From Blattabacterium cuenoti (GTDB taxonomy: Bacteria > Bacteroidota > Bacteroidia > Flavobacteriales > Blattabacteriaceae), in the NCBI RefSeq assembly GCF_014252275.1, contig NZ_CP059214.1, positions 187,906 to 251,905 of the forward strand: a stretch of DNA of 64,000 bases. The letters run 5' to 3'. The notes under the pieces are model-generated. The model was not told the origin of the DNA. It was given only the letters and a program-made list of their open reading frames with translations, and made no database searches. Both the position numbers and the translations under genes were made by a program. Positions 17,210-26,894 of the stretch are shown here, piece after piece; positions within the stretch are counted from its first letter, which is position 1, and every line of letters begins with the position of its first letter.

Positions 17210-19438
17210 ATGATAAGAAACAAATGTTATAAAATTCTTGATGATAAACAAGTTTCTGTTAAACTCATTGATTTTCATCATGAAAATGTTACAAAAATTC
17301 ATTTTTTTATTCCCAATATTCATTGTAGTTCTTGTATATCTACATTAGAAAATTTATACAAAAAAAACGAATATATATTGGATTCAATAGTAGATTTTCC
17401 AAACAAAAAAATTTGGATTACTTTCAATAATAAATTTTTAAAAATCAGTGATATTGCAAAATTACTGAATAAAATTGGGTATCCTCCTTCTACTGATTTT
17501 GCTTCAATAGCAAACCATCAAAAAAAAAACGAAATTTTTTTTTATCGTAATTTCATCGGAAAACTAGCTATTTCATTTTTTTGTTTTGGAAACGTTATGC
17601 TTCTTTCATGTCCGGAATATGTTGGATCTTATCAAGATCCTTGGTATTATGATAATCGATATTTTTTTCGTTATTTTATGTTTTTTCTCTCTTTACCAGT
17701 ATTCGTTCTATTTTTTATAGAACACATAAAATATGCTTTTTTAGGATTGAAAAAACATATTGTAAATATGAACTTACCCATATCTGTAGGAGTAATCGTT
17801 TTATTCTTTTGGAGTTGTTATGAAATATGTTTTGATTTAGGATCTGGATATTTTGATAGTCTTTGTGGATTCTCTTTTTTTTTATCAATAAGTAAATTAT
17901 TTCAAGTACATACCAATAGTAGAATTTTTTCTTTTAAAAGAAATTATAAATCCTTTTATCCTATTTTAATTACAAAAATCGATAACTATGGAAAAGAAAA
18001 AGAAATCCTACTTTCCTCTTTAAAAGAAGGAGATATTATTCTAATTAGAAATCAAGAAATTGTTCCAGCAGATTCTTTATTAATCAAAGGAAATGCAAGT
18101 ATAGATAATAGTTTTATTACAGGAGAATCCTATTTGATAAAAAAGAAAGTTGGTGAGCATATCTATGCTGGTTCTAAACAGAAAGGAGAGAGAATTTATT
18201 TGAAATTGATCAAGGATGTAGATCATAGTTATTTAAGTGCTTTATGGAATAAGAGTAAAAAAAACATAAAAAAAGACATCTACTTAAATTCAATAGTAAA
18301 CATATTGGGAAAATATTTTATAATCTTTGTTTTTTTGATATCATTATTCACAGGAATATATTGGAGTATATTTAATACAAATAAAATATTTTATACAATT
18401 TTTTCTGTTTTAATTATTACTTGTCCTTGTGCTTTATCTCTTTCTAGTCCATTAATATTTGGAATGATAATCAATTTTTTATCTAAAAAAGGATTTTATA
18501 TTAAAGATATTTTTACCATGGAACAAATCTCTTATATAGGAACTTTGATTTTTGATAAAACAGGAACGTTGACTGATCCTAATAAATATCGTATTCATTT
18601 TGTAGGACATTTAAATAGATATGAAAAAATACTAGTTTCTTCTTTATTAAGAAATTCTACCCATCCTTTAAGTCAACGACTTTTAAAAGAATTATCAATC
18701 AACACTTATGTTTCCATTAAAAATTTTAGAGAAATAGAAGGAAAGGGATTAGAATGTTATGTAGAAAATATGCTCATTAAAATCGGTTCTACGAAATATT
18801 TAAACATAAATATTGATAATGAACAAAATAATAAAACAGTTGTAGCAATATCAATCAATCATAATTTATTAGGATATTTCTCATTTCAAAATTATTATCG
18901 AAAAGGAATAAAAAATATTTTTCAATCATTAAAACAATACAAAATAGTTATTTTATCTGGAGATAATAATGATAAAGAAAAAAACCATTTAAAATCGATC
19001 CTTCCTAAATCAAGTAAAGTATTTTTTAATCAAAATCCGGAAGATAAATTGAATTATGTAAAAAAATTACAAAAAAATGGAGAAAAAGTCATGATGTTTG
19101 GAGATGGAATTAACGATTGTGCTGCATTGAATCAAAGTAATATAGGAGTTGCAGTATCTGAAAATCCTACCAATTTTTTTCCTAGTTGTGATGCTTTTTT
19201 ACAATCAGATTGTTTACATAAAATTTATTTATTTTTAAAAATATCAAAAATCTCTACTAAATTAGTTATATTTAATTTTTTGATTAGTTTTTTTTATAAT
19301 GTTTGTGGAATTATCTTTGCCGTAACAGGAAATTTAAAACCTATTATTGCTTCTTTTCTCATGCCTTTAAGTTCTATTTCTGTGATTATTTTTTCTATTG
19401 TATCAACTTGGATAGTTTCAAAAAAATTGACATATTAA
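17210..19438 (+). CDS. ccoI: Copper-exporting P1B ATPase of the cbb3 oxidase cluster (CcoI/FixI type)
   Basis: Heavy-metal P-type ATPase believed to deliver copper for assembly of the cbb3 oxidase. 742 residues. An N-terminal HMA-like domain carries CSSC (Cys39, Cys42). Several membrane segments follow from about 115 on. The transport-site CPC is Cys405-Pro-Cys407, the phosphorylation site is DKTGT (Asp449), HP occurs in STHPLSQRL, and the hinge motif is GDGINDCAALN. It lies 5 bases before ccoS, which supports the Cco role over general copper detoxification. Confidence 0.92.
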   Translation: MIRNKCYKILDDKQVSVKLIDFHHENVTKIHFFIPNIHCSSCISTLENLYKKNEYILDSIVDFPNKKIWITFNNKFLKISDIAKLLNKIGYPPSTDFASIANHQKKNEIFFYRNFIGKLAISFFCFGNVMLLSCPEYVGSYQDPWYYDNRYFFRYFMFFLSLPVFVLFFIEHIKYAFLGLKKHIVNMNLPISVGVIVLFFWSCYEICFDLGSGYFDSLCGFSFFLSISKLFQVHTNSRIFSFKRNYKSFYPILITKIDNYGKEKEILLSSLKEGDIILIRNQEIVPADSLLIKGNASIDNSFITGESYLIKKKVGEHIYAGSKQKGERIYLKLIKDVDHSYLSALWNKSKKNIKKDIYLNSIVNILGKYFIIFVFLISLFTGIYWSIFNTNKIFYTIFSVLIITCPCALSLSSPLIFGMIINFLSKKGFYIKDIFTMEQISYIGTLIFDKTGTLTDPNKYRIHFVGHLNRYEKILVSSLLRNSTHPLSQRLLKELSINTYVSIKNFREIEGKGLECYVENMLIKIGSTKYLNINIDNEQNNKTVVAISINHNLLGYFSFQNYYRKGIKNIFQSLKQYKIVILSGDNNDKEKNHLKSILPKSSKVFFNQNPEDKLNYVKKLQKNGEKVMMFGDGINDCAALNQSNIGVAVSENPTNFFPSCDAFLQSDCLHKIYLFLKISKISTKLVIFNFLISFFYNVCGIIFAVTGNLKPIIASFLMPLSSISVIIFSIVSTWIVSKKLTY

Positions 19439-19443
19439 TACTT

Positions 19444-19587
19444 ATGGATATAATAATAATCATGATTTTATCAAGTGTTTCTCTGGGTGGTTTTTTCCTT
19501 ATACTTTTTCTTATTAGTTTATTCTATGGAAAACAATTTGATGACTTTGATTCTCCAAAAATGAGAATTTTAATGGAAGATGAATAA
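19444..19587 (+). CDS. ccoS: CcoS, cbb3 oxidase maturation protein
   Basis: A 47-residue single-membrane-segment protein with the CcoS pattern: a hydrophobic N-terminal helix ending in FYGKQFDDFDSPKMRIL and an acidic tail. CcoS is needed for cofactor insertion into cbb3 oxidase. I take the ATG at 19444, the first that gives the CcoS-like N-terminus; an earlier in-frame ATG at 19303 lies deep inside ccoI. Position between ccoI and ccoNO supports the call. Confidence 0.88.
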   Translation: MDIIIIMILSSVSLGGFFLILFLISLFYGKQFDDFDSPKMRILMEDE

Positions 19588-19616
19588 TTCAAAAAAAATA
19601 AAATATTTATTTTATA

Positions 19617-21818
19617 ATGAAATCAAAAATCTATTATTATAATAATAGTATTGTAAAAGCCTTTTTATACGCTACGATGTTTTGGGCTTTCTTTAGTTTT
19701 CTGGCCGGATTATTTATTGCTTTATTATTATTCTGTCCAAGAATTCCTGAGTTTATATTTGGAGATCATTTGCAAGATACAAAAGGAATTTTTGGATTTG
19801 GGAGATGGAGAATGTTGCATACTAATACAGCAATTTTCGCTTTTGTAGGAAATGTAATTTTTACTGGATATTATTACGCATTGCAACGTTTATTAAAAAC
19901 TAGAATTTTCAGTGATATTCTTAGTTGGATTCATTTTTGGGGATGGCAAGCATTTATTGTTTCTACTTGGATAACATTTTTATTAGGAATAAATACCAGC
20001 AAGGAATATGCAGAACATGAATGGCCAATAGATATTTTAATCTTTTTAATTTGGATCATTTATGGAATCAACGTTATAGGTAGTATTTTAAAAAGAAGAA
20101 TTAAGCATTTATATGTTAGTATTTGGTTCTTGTTAGGTACTTGGGTTGCAATGGCAATGCTTCATATATTCAATAATCTAGAACTTCCCATATCCCTTTT
20201 ATCTTTTAAAAGTTATTCCATTTATGCAGGAGTACAAGATGCCTTAATGCAATGGTGGTATGGACATAATGCTGTTGCATTTATTTTGACTACTCCTATT
20301 CTCGGACTTATGTATTATTTTGTTCCAAAATCTTCTAATCAACCTATTTTTTCTTATAAACTATCTATTGTACATTTTTGGTCATTAATATTTATATACA
20401 TATGGGCTGGACCTCATCATTTAATGTATACATCTTTGCCTAATTGGGCTCAAATGTTAGGAACAATTTTTTCTATTATGTTGATTGCTCCTTCTTGGGG
20501 AGGAATGTTGAATGGTCTTTTAACATTAAGAGGGGCATGGGATAAGGTAAAAAAGGATCCTATCCTTAAATTTTTTGTTGTTGGAATTGCTTGTTATGGA
20601 ATGGCTACTTTTGAAGGACCCATGTTAGCAACTAAAACGTTAAATTCCATTGCTCATTTTACTGATTGGGTCATTGCTCATGTTCATTTAGGTACTTTGG
20701 GATGGAATGGATTTATGGCATTTGGAATAATCTATTGGATAACCAAAAAATTATGGAATACGAATTTATATTCTAAATCGTTAGCAAATTTTCATTTTTG
20801 GATGGGCGTGATAGGAATTATTCTATATATATTTCCCATGTATATCGGATCGATTATACAATCTTTAATGTGGAAAAGATTTAATCCGGATGGTACGTTA
20901 TTACACAAAAACTTCTTAGATTCTGTAATGGCTATTATTCCATTTTATAAAATGAGATTTATAGGAGGATTAATTTATTTCATAGGATTTTTATCTATGA
21001 TATATAATGTATTAAAAACAATTTATAATGGTCATTTCGTTGATAATGAAAAATTTCAATTCTATGTTGATCCTAATATTGAAGAAAAAAATGAAGGATT
21101 TCATAGTTGGTTAGAAAAAAAACCAATACAATTAACTATTTTTTCTTTTCTCGCTGTTGCTATTGGTGGTTTTATAGAAATTATTCCTACTATAATTATT
21201 AAGTCTAATGTTCCTACAATACATAATGTGAAACCATACAGTGCATTAGAACTAGAAGGAAGAGATTTATTTGTAAGAGAAGGATGTAATGGATGTCATA
21301 GTGCTCAAGTTCGTCCTTTTAGAGATGAAGTTGTTCGTTATGGAGAATATTCTAAAGCTGGTGAATTTGTATATGATCATCCATTTTTATGGGGTTCTAA
21401 ACGTACTGGTCCAGATTTAGCGAGAGAAGGAGGAAAAAATCCAAGTTCTTGGCATTATAATCATATGTTAAATCCTAGATCAACCTCTCCTGGTTCTATT
21501 ATGCCAAGATATCCATGGTTAATATCTAATAAACTAGATCGATCTAATACAGAGAAAAAAATGAAAGCTATGATGAAATTAGGAGTTCCATATAATGAAA
21601 AATATATAAAAAATCTTTATAAAGACATGGATGAACAAGCAAAAAAGATTGTTTTTAACATTTATAAAGAATATCCAAAATTGAGAGAAGAAATAATAAT
21701 GCAAGAAAAACGAGAAAAAGAAAAATTTATTCCATTAGAACAACGAGAAATTATTGCTTTAATTTCTTATTTACAAAGATTAGGAACCGATATAAAAACT
21801 TCTAATCATTCAAAATGA
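19617..21818 (+). CDS. ccoNO: Fused cbb3 cytochrome c oxidase subunits I and II (CcoN-CcoO)
   Basis: Catalytic core of the high-affinity cbb3 oxidase, fused in one 733-residue chain as is common in Bacteroidota. The CcoN part (about 1-480) has about a dozen membrane segments, a haem-ligand His in RMLHTNTAIFAF, WWYGHNAVAF, the CuB pair in GPHHLMY, and HVHLGTLGWNG. After a linker and one more membrane segment, the CcoO part carries a mono-haem site CNGCH (Cys557, Cys560, His561) with GPDLAREGG and a Met-containing MPRYPW axial-ligand segment. It overlaps the next gene by 4 bases. Confidence 0.96.
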   Translation: MKSKIYYYNNSIVKAFLYATMFWAFFSFLAGLFIALLLFCPRIPEFIFGDHLQDTKGIFGFGRWRMLHTNTAIFAFVGNVIFTGYYYALQRLLKTRIFSDILSWIHFWGWQAFIVSTWITFLLGINTSKEYAEHEWPIDILIFLIWIIYGINVIGSILKRRIKHLYVSIWFLLGTWVAMAMLHIFNNLELPISLLSFKSYSIYAGVQDALMQWWYGHNAVAFILTTPILGLMYYFVPKSSNQPIFSYKLSIVHFWSLIFIYIWAGPHHLMYTSLPNWAQMLGTIFSIMLIAPSWGGMLNGLLTLRGAWDKVKKDPILKFFVVGIACYGMATFEGPMLATKTLNSIAHFTDWVIAHVHLGTLGWNGFMAFGIIYWITKKLWNTNLYSKSLANFHFWMGVIGIILYIFPMYIGSIIQSLMWKRFNPDGTLLHKNFLDSVMAIIPFYKMRFIGGLIYFIGFLSMIYNVLKTIYNGHFVDNEKFQFYVDPNIEEKNEGFHSWLEKKPIQLTIFSFLAVAIGGFIEIIPTIIIKSNVPTIHNVKPYSALELEGRDLFVREGCNGCHSAQVRPFRDEVVRYGEYSKAGEFVYDHPFLWGSKRTGPDLAREGGKNPSSWHYNHMLNPRSTSPGSIMPRYPWLISNKLDRSNTEKKMKAMMKLGVPYNEKYIKNLYKDMDEQAKKIVFNIYKEYPKLREEIIMQEKREKEKFIPLEQREIIALISYLQRLGTDIKTSNHSK

Positions 21819-22000
21819 GTTTTTTTAAAAATTATTTTAGAGGAGAGAAACATATCGGGATCTTTCAATCCATTATTCTGGTAATTTTTCTTTTGTTTTT
21901 TTCTTTTATATTATTTTATGTTTTTTCAAAAAGTAAAAAATATTACGAATATATTAGTTTTATTCCTTTAGATAAAAAAAAAGAAAATCATGAGGTATAA
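21815..22000 (+). CDS. Small membrane protein in the CcoQ position
   Basis: 61 residues with one strong membrane segment (about 18-39) between short basic ends. Its place between ccoNO and ccoP, overlapping both neighbours by a few bases, is that of CcoQ, which stabilises the complex in proteobacteria. Sequence similarity to CcoQ is too weak to assert by eye, so the call rests on size, topology and position. Confidence 0.7.
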   Translation: MSFFKNYFRGEKHIGIFQSIILVIFLLFFSFILFYVFSKSKKYYEYISFIPLDKKKENHEV

Positions 22001-22877
22001 AATTTCATCTTTCATTATGATTCCTTCTTTTTTATCTGTGATTATATTTGCTTTATACACTTTTCTTCGAAGTTATAATCGATTGGGATACATGACTGAT
22101 CCTATTACTATATTTTTTATCATTGTAGTAACAATTTTATTAATTATTTTAGAATCTATTAATCATCTTATTTTCAAAATTCAACTACGATCTATTTCTG
22201 AAAAAGAAAAAAAGAAAATTTTAGAAAAAAATGAAGGAAATTATTTATATACTTTTTATAAATTTTTATTTTATGATCCGAAAATATTGAATAAAGGAGT
22301 AAGAAAAATTGATCATGGATTTGATGGAATTTTGGAATTAGATAATCAATTACCAGTCTGGTGGGTCCATCTTTTTTGCATTACCGTAGTATTTTCCTGT
22401 ATATATTTTTTTTCTTATTTTTTGTTTGATTTTTCTGATCCATATAAAGAATATGATTATTCATACAAAAAACAATTACAAGAAATAAAAATTTTTGAAA
22501 AAAATACCCCTCAAACATCTTTATCGACCTCTTCCTTTAAAAAAAATATGGTAAATGAAGGACAAAAACTTTTTGAAGAAAATTGCTCTACTTGTCATCA
22601 ATCAGATGGAAGTGGAAATATAGGGCCAAATTTAACAGATAACTATTGGATTAATCGAGTAGAAAAAGATCTTTACAAAAATATATTTTCTATGATATGG
22701 AACGGAAGTAAAAAAAACCCAACTATGCGTGCTTTTGGAAAAACTGGAGAAATCAAGGGAAATGATATTGAAAAAATATCGAGTTACGTATATTTTATTA
22801 ACAAAAAAATTGAAAAACCTATCAAACAAAAAGATCCTCAAGGAACAAAAATATTGGAATGGGAATCAAAAAAATAG
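21990..22877 (+). CDS. ccoP: cbb3 cytochrome c oxidase subunit III (CcoP)
   Basis: Membrane-anchored c-type cytochrome that passes electrons to CcoO/CcoN. 295 residues with two N-terminal hydrophobic segments (about 7-24 and 41-58) and a third at about 122-145 preceded by the CcoP-like GFDGILELDNQLPVWWV. The C-terminal cytochrome domain has one haem site, CSTCH (Cys199, Cys202, His203), then GPNLTDNYW. Proteobacterial CcoP has two such sites; only one is seen here. Confidence 0.93.
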   Translation: MRYKISSFIMIPSFLSVIIFALYTFLRSYNRLGYMTDPITIFFIIVVTILLIILESINHLIFKIQLRSISEKEKKKILEKNEGNYLYTFYKFLFYDPKILNKGVRKIDHGFDGILELDNQLPVWWVHLFCITVVFSCIYFFSYFLFDFSDPYKEYDYSYKKQLQEIKIFEKNTPQTSLSTSSFKKNMVNEGQKLFEENCSTCHQSDGSGNIGPNLTDNYWINRVEKDLYKNIFSMIWNGSKKNPTMRAFGKTGEIKGNDIEKISSYVYFINKKIEKPIKQKDPQGTKILEWESKK

Positions 22878-22899
22878 TTGAATATTTATTTTTTAATTT

Positions 22900-23349
22900 A
22901 TGAAAATTAAATTCAATTGGGGTATTGGAATATCATTATCTATAATTTGTTTTATGATATTTATTCTATATATGGCTTTTTTCTTTCCAAATGTTGAAAG
23001 TCAACTGATTTCTAATAAATATTATGAAGATGAAATAAAATATCAGGAAATTATAAATGAAAAGAACAACGTATTGAATTTTCCAGAAAAAGTAAAAGTT
23101 ATGATTTTATATAATGGAATTGAGATTCGATTTCCTTATGATTATGAAAATACAGTTCAAGGCTTTGTTAAGTTACTTCGATTTTCTTCGAAAGATTTAG
23201 ATATCACAAAACATTTTTGTATTATAAAATATTGCGAAAAAAAAATTTTTATTCCAAAACATCAACTAAAAAGAGGATATTATAAACTTATAATTCGATG
23301 GAAATCAAATAATAAATTTTTTTTTGAAAAAAATTTATTTTGGGAATGA
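22900..23349 (+). CDS. ccoH: FixH/CcoH-family cbb3 assembly protein
   Basis: 149 residues with one N-terminal membrane segment (about 7-30) followed by SNKYYEDEIKYQEIINEKNN, the typical FixH juxtamembrane pattern, and a small beta-rich periplasmic domain. FixH/CcoH helps assemble the cbb3 oxidase. It directly follows ccoP; the ferredoxin-like ccoG often found between them is absent. Last gene of the cluster, followed by a short hairpin. Confidence 0.87.
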   Translation: MKIKFNWGIGISLSIICFMIFILYMAFFFPNVESQLISNKYYEDEIKYQEIINEKNNVLNFPEKVKVMILYNGIEIRFPYDYENTVQGFVKLLRFSSKDLDITKHFCIIKYCEKKIFIPKHQLKRGYYKLIIRWKSNNKFFFEKNLFWE

Positions 23350-23356
23350 AAAATTG

Positions 23357-23375
23357 TACTTGTAATGTACAAGTA
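23357..23375 (+). terminator. Hairpin after the cco cluster
   Basis: TACTTGTA / TACAAGTA form a perfect 8-bp stem with a 3-base loop just after ccoH, followed by an AT-rich stretch but no long T-run. It may be a weak terminator or an RNA 3'-end stabiliser; the next gene starts 18 bases later on the same strand. Confidence 0.4.
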
Positions 23376-23392
23376 TCATTAAAATTTGGTGT

Positions 23393-25684
23393 ATGAAAAA
23401 AATGAAAAAAAAAATTAATGATTTGCGTGAAGAATCTTTAAAATATCACAGTAAATTCCCTCCTGGAAAAATACAAATTTCTCCAACAAAAAAATATAAT
23501 AGTCAAAAAGATTTATCTCTTGCTTATTCACCGGGCGTTGCAGAACCATGCAGAGAGATAGTGGCTTCTCATAAAAAAGTATATAAATATACTTCTAAAG
23601 GAAATCTGATTGCTGTCATCACCAACGGTTCTGCAGTTTTAGGATTGGGAAATATAGGGGCATTGGCATCTAAACCAGTTATGGAAGGAAAAGCGTTATT
23701 ATTCAAAATTTTTTCTGATATTGACGTGTTTGACATTGAAGTCAATGAATCAGATCCAGAAAAATTTATAGAAATAGTAAAATCGATATCTCCTACTTTT
23801 GGAGGAATTAATTTAGAAGATATTAAAGCTCCAGAAGCTTTTCAAATTGAAAAAAGATTAAAAGAAGAATTAGATATTCCTGTGATGCATGACGATCAAC
23901 ATGGAACTGCTATTATTTCAGGAGCTGCTTTGATCAATGCTGTAGATTATGTTAATAAAAAAATTAATAATATAAAGATAGTGGTGAATGGTGCTGGAGC
24001 AGCGGCTATTTCTTGTACAAGAATATACAAAAAGTTAGGAGTTAACCATAAAAATATTTTCATGTTTGATAGTAAAGGATTATTACATGTTTCAAGAAAT
24101 GATTTAAATGATGAAAAAAAAGAATTTTGCATAGATACATATCCTATTCAAAATTTGAAAGAATCCATTAAGAATGCGGATGTATTTGTAGGATTATCTG
24201 TTGGAGGAATATTAACATCAGATATGTTAAAAAGTATGGCAAAAAATCCTATTGTTTTTGCTATGGCAAATCCTGATCCTGAAATTGACTATAATCTCGC
24301 TTTAAAAATTAGACCTGATATTGTTATGGCTACAGGACGAAGTGATTTTCCAAACCAAGTAAATAATGTTCTAGGATTCCCTTACATATTTAGGGGAGCT
24401 TTAGATGTTCAATCTAGTGTAATTAACGATGAAATGAAACTTGCTGCAGTATATGCAATTGCTAATCTTGCTAAAGAACCTGTACCAGAACAAGTAAATA
24501 TTGCCTATAACAAAAAAAATATTTCCTTTGGAAAGGATTATATTATTCCTAAACCTCTTGATCATCGTTTAATTACTTGTGTATCTACTGCAGTAGCTAA
24601 AGCTGCAATAAATTCAGGAGTAGCGAAAAAAAAAATATTAGACTGGAATGTATATAAAGAGCAATTATTAGATAGGATTTCTTATGAAAGTAAAATGATT
24701 AGAACAATTAAACATAGAGCTCGTAAGAATCCTAAAAGGGTAGTGTTTTGCAATGGAGAAGAATATAACGTTCTAAAATCAGTACAAATTCTTATTGAAG
24801 AAGGAATTATTTATGATCCGATAATATTAGGAAATGAATCCATTATAAAAAAAACGATTATAAATAATAATTTATATATTAAATCTAAATATATTTTCGA
24901 TCCAAAAAAAGAAGAAAATAAAAAAAAAATCAAACATTATGCTTCTATTTTTTGGAATAAAAAAAAGAGGGAAGGAGTTACTTTCGATGAATCGATTATA
25001 AAGATGAGAGATGGTCAATATTTTGGATCTATGATGTTAGATCAAAAAGAATCTGATATATTCATTACAGGATATTCCCAAAAATTTTCCTCAAGTTTGA
25101 AAACAGTGGTCAAAGTTTTAGGAATTAAAGATTCGAAAAAAAAGATTTCTTCTATGATGATAATCTTATCCAAAAGAGGATTTCTATTTTTTGCAGATAC
25201 CGAAGTGATTAAAAATCCAACAAGTGAAGAATTATCTCAAATTGCTATTATGGTTTCTCGTGTGGTTAAAAAACTTGGAATTGAACCGCATATAGCTATG
25301 TTATCATGTCAAAATTTTTCATCAAATAATAAAACTTCCTCAAAAGTTGCTAATACAGTATCTTTTTTACATGATCAATATCCTAATTTGATAGTAGACG
25401 GCGAAATACAACCTGATTTTGCTTTAAATGAAAGACTACAGAAACGTTCATTTCCATTTTCAAAACTAGTTCAAAATAAATCAAACATATTTATTTTTCC
25501 AAATATTGAATCAGGTCATTTAACATACAAATTTATCAAAGGATTGGAAAATTTCAAAGTTATAGGTCCTTTTATGCTAGGAATTAGAAAGCCTGTACAT
25601 ATAATGCCTATGCATGCTGATATAGAAGAAATTGTAAATCTAACGACTTTAGCAGTAATAGATGCACAACTTAGAGAAGATTAA
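23393..25684 (+). CDS. maeB: Malic enzyme with phosphotransacetylase-like C-terminal domain
   Basis: Oxidative decarboxylation of malate to pyruvate, giving NAD(P)H. 763 residues, the long MaeB form. The N-terminal catalytic half (about 1-420) shows LAYSPGVAEPC, the AVITNGSAVLGLGNIG motif, a catalytic Lys in MEGKALLFK, HDDQHGTAI and the nucleotide-binding VVNGAGAAA. The C-terminal third (about 430-763) is a phosphotransacetylase-like domain, known as regulatory in such fusions. An in-frame ATG three codons downstream is an equally possible start. It ends 1 base before the end of convergent murI. Confidence 0.95.
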   Translation: MKKMKKKINDLREESLKYHSKFPPGKIQISPTKKYNSQKDLSLAYSPGVAEPCREIVASHKKVYKYTSKGNLIAVITNGSAVLGLGNIGALASKPVMEGKALLFKIFSDIDVFDIEVNESDPEKFIEIVKSISPTFGGINLEDIKAPEAFQIEKRLKEELDIPVMHDDQHGTAIISGAALINAVDYVNKKINNIKIVVNGAGAAAISCTRIYKKLGVNHKNIFMFDSKGLLHVSRNDLNDEKKEFCIDTYPIQNLKESIKNADVFVGLSVGGILTSDMLKSMAKNPIVFAMANPDPEIDYNLALKIRPDIVMATGRSDFPNQVNNVLGFPYIFRGALDVQSSVINDEMKLAAVYAIANLAKEPVPEQVNIAYNKKNISFGKDYIIPKPLDHRLITCVSTAVAKAAINSGVAKKKILDWNVYKEQLLDRISYESKMIRTIKHRARKNPKRVVFCNGEEYNVLKSVQILIEEGIIYDPIILGNESIIKKTIINNNLYIKSKYIFDPKKEENKKKIKHYASIFWNKKKREGVTFDESIIKMRDGQYFGSMMLDQKESDIFITGYSQKFSSSLKTVVKVLGIKDSKKKISSMMIILSKRGFLFFADTEVIKNPTSEELSQIAIMVSRVVKKLGIEPHIAMLSCQNFSSNNKTSSKVANTVSFLHDQYPNLIVDGEIQPDFALNERLQKRSFPFSKLVQNKSNIFIFPNIESGHLTYKFIKGLENFKVIGPFMLGIRKPVHIMPMHADIEEIVNLTTLAVIDAQLRED

Positions 25685-25685
25685 A

Positions 25686-26507
25686 TCAGATCAATGTCCT
25701 TTTTATAAAAATATTATTTCGAAAAAGACTTCGTACTTTTTTTTCAAAAAAATTCGAAATAGAACTAGATGTGTAGAAAATATTATAATTATTCCATGAT
25801 GGATGAATACACAATAATCCTTTTTCTTCTAGTTTATTTTTTATTTCTTGTACAACAATTCTTGGTATATCAATTAAATAAACTTTTCCATGATAAAAAT
25901 GTTCAATTTCTTTTTTAAGAAATAAATAGTGAGTACAAGCCAATAAAATTGCATCAATTGATTGGATACGATTCAAGTAATTTTTTAAAAAAAATTTGAT
26001 TATTTTCATATCCGTTCCTTTCTCAATTAAAAGAGCTAATGAAGGAATGGATAATGAAAAAATATTTAAATGATTATAATATGATCGTATTTTTTCCTCA
26101 TAAAAATTTGAATAAATAGTAGCTGGTGTTGCAATGATCCCTATTTTTTTAAAAGAAAGAAAGATATTATTCTTTATCACAGGATTTATAACATCAAAAA
26201 TCAGTATTTTCCTTTTAAATTTATCTTTAATAATCTCTAACGCATTGGATGTAATAGAATTACATGCAATTACAATTGCTTTACATTTTTTTTCGTAAAA
26301 AAAAGCAACCATTTTCATAGAATTTTCAATAATAAAATCTCTAGATTTATTTCCATATGGCATATTTTTAGTATCCCCATAATAAATAAGAGTTTCATTA
26401 GGCATATGGATTTTGATTTCTTTTGCTATAATTAACCCTCCAATGCCAGAGTCAAAAATTCCTATCGGTTCTTTATTTGAAAAACAATTTGATGCATATT
26501 TATGCAT
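25686..26507 (-). CDS. murI: Glutamate racemase
   Basis: Makes D-glutamate for peptidoglycan, used by MurD. 273 residues. It shows IGIFDSGIGGL with the conserved Asp, YYGDTKNMPYG, catalytic Cys in VIACNSITS and the second catalytic Cys in LLACTHYLFLK. Full set of catalytic residues, normal length. It lies 11 bases after rpsT on the minus strand. Confidence 0.95.
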   Translation of the reverse strand: MHKYASNCFSNKEPIGIFDSGIGGLIIAKEIKIHMPNETLIYYGDTKNMPYGNKSRDFIIENSMKMVAFFYEKKCKAIVIACNSITSNALEIIKDKFKRKILIFDVINPVIKNNIFLSFKKIGIIATPATIYSNFYEEKIRSYYNHLNIFSLSIPSLALLIEKGTDMKIIKFFLKNYLNRIQSIDAILLACTHYLFLKKEIEHFYHGKVYLIDIPRIVVQEIKNKLEEKGLLCIHPSWNNYNIFYTSSSISNFFEKKVRSLFRNNIFIKRTLI

Positions 26508-26518
26508 TGTAAAAAATA

Positions 26519-26752
26519 TTATCGTAATTTTTTGATCAATTGTTTTTTTAGTCTAGAAGACTTATTTATATGTATAATATTTTTTTTCGATAATTTATCT
26601 ATCATAGAAATAACTTTAGGAAAATCCTTGTGATTTTTTGTTTTTATTATTTTTTTTATAGCAGTTTTCGTGCTTTTATAAAGATATTTATTTCTTTTAC
26701 GTTTTATATGATTTTGTCTTATTCTCTTTAAAGAAGATAAATGATTTGCCAT
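26519..26752 (-). CDS. rpsT: 30S ribosomal protein S20
   Basis: 77 residues, very basic, matching S20: the ANHLSSLKRIRQNHIKRKRNK start, TKTAIKKI in the second helix, and the KGIIHxNKxxRxKS-like segment near the end, here NIIHINKSSRLKKQL. Slightly shorter than the usual ~83-87 residues. It binds 16S rRNA early in 30S assembly. Upstream is tRNA-Glu on the same strand. Confidence 0.93.
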   Translation of the reverse strand: MANHLSSLKRIRQNHIKRKRNKYLYKSTKTAIKKIIKTKNHKDFPKVISMIDKLSKKNIIHINKSSRLKKQLIKKLR

Positions 26753-26774
26753 AAATCAATTGTTTTTTATTTTG

Positions 26775-26846
26775 CAGCCCATAGGGGAATCGAACCCCTC
26801 TTTCCAGGATGAAAACCTGACGTCCTAACCAATAGACGAATGGGCC
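26775..26846 (-). tRNA. tRNA-Glu (anticodon UUC)
   Basis: A 72-base cloverleaf on the minus strand. The acceptor GGCCCAT pairs with ATGGGCT (one G-U pair), discriminator G. The D-arm holds CGTCTATTGGTTAGGACG, the anticodon loop TTTTCAT reads UUC, and the T-arm is GAGGGG-TTCGATT-CCCCT-like. CCA is not encoded. Confidence 0.95.
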
Positions 26847-26894
26847 ATTTATTTTTCAAAGAGATATAAATATACAAGTATTTTATTTTAGGAT

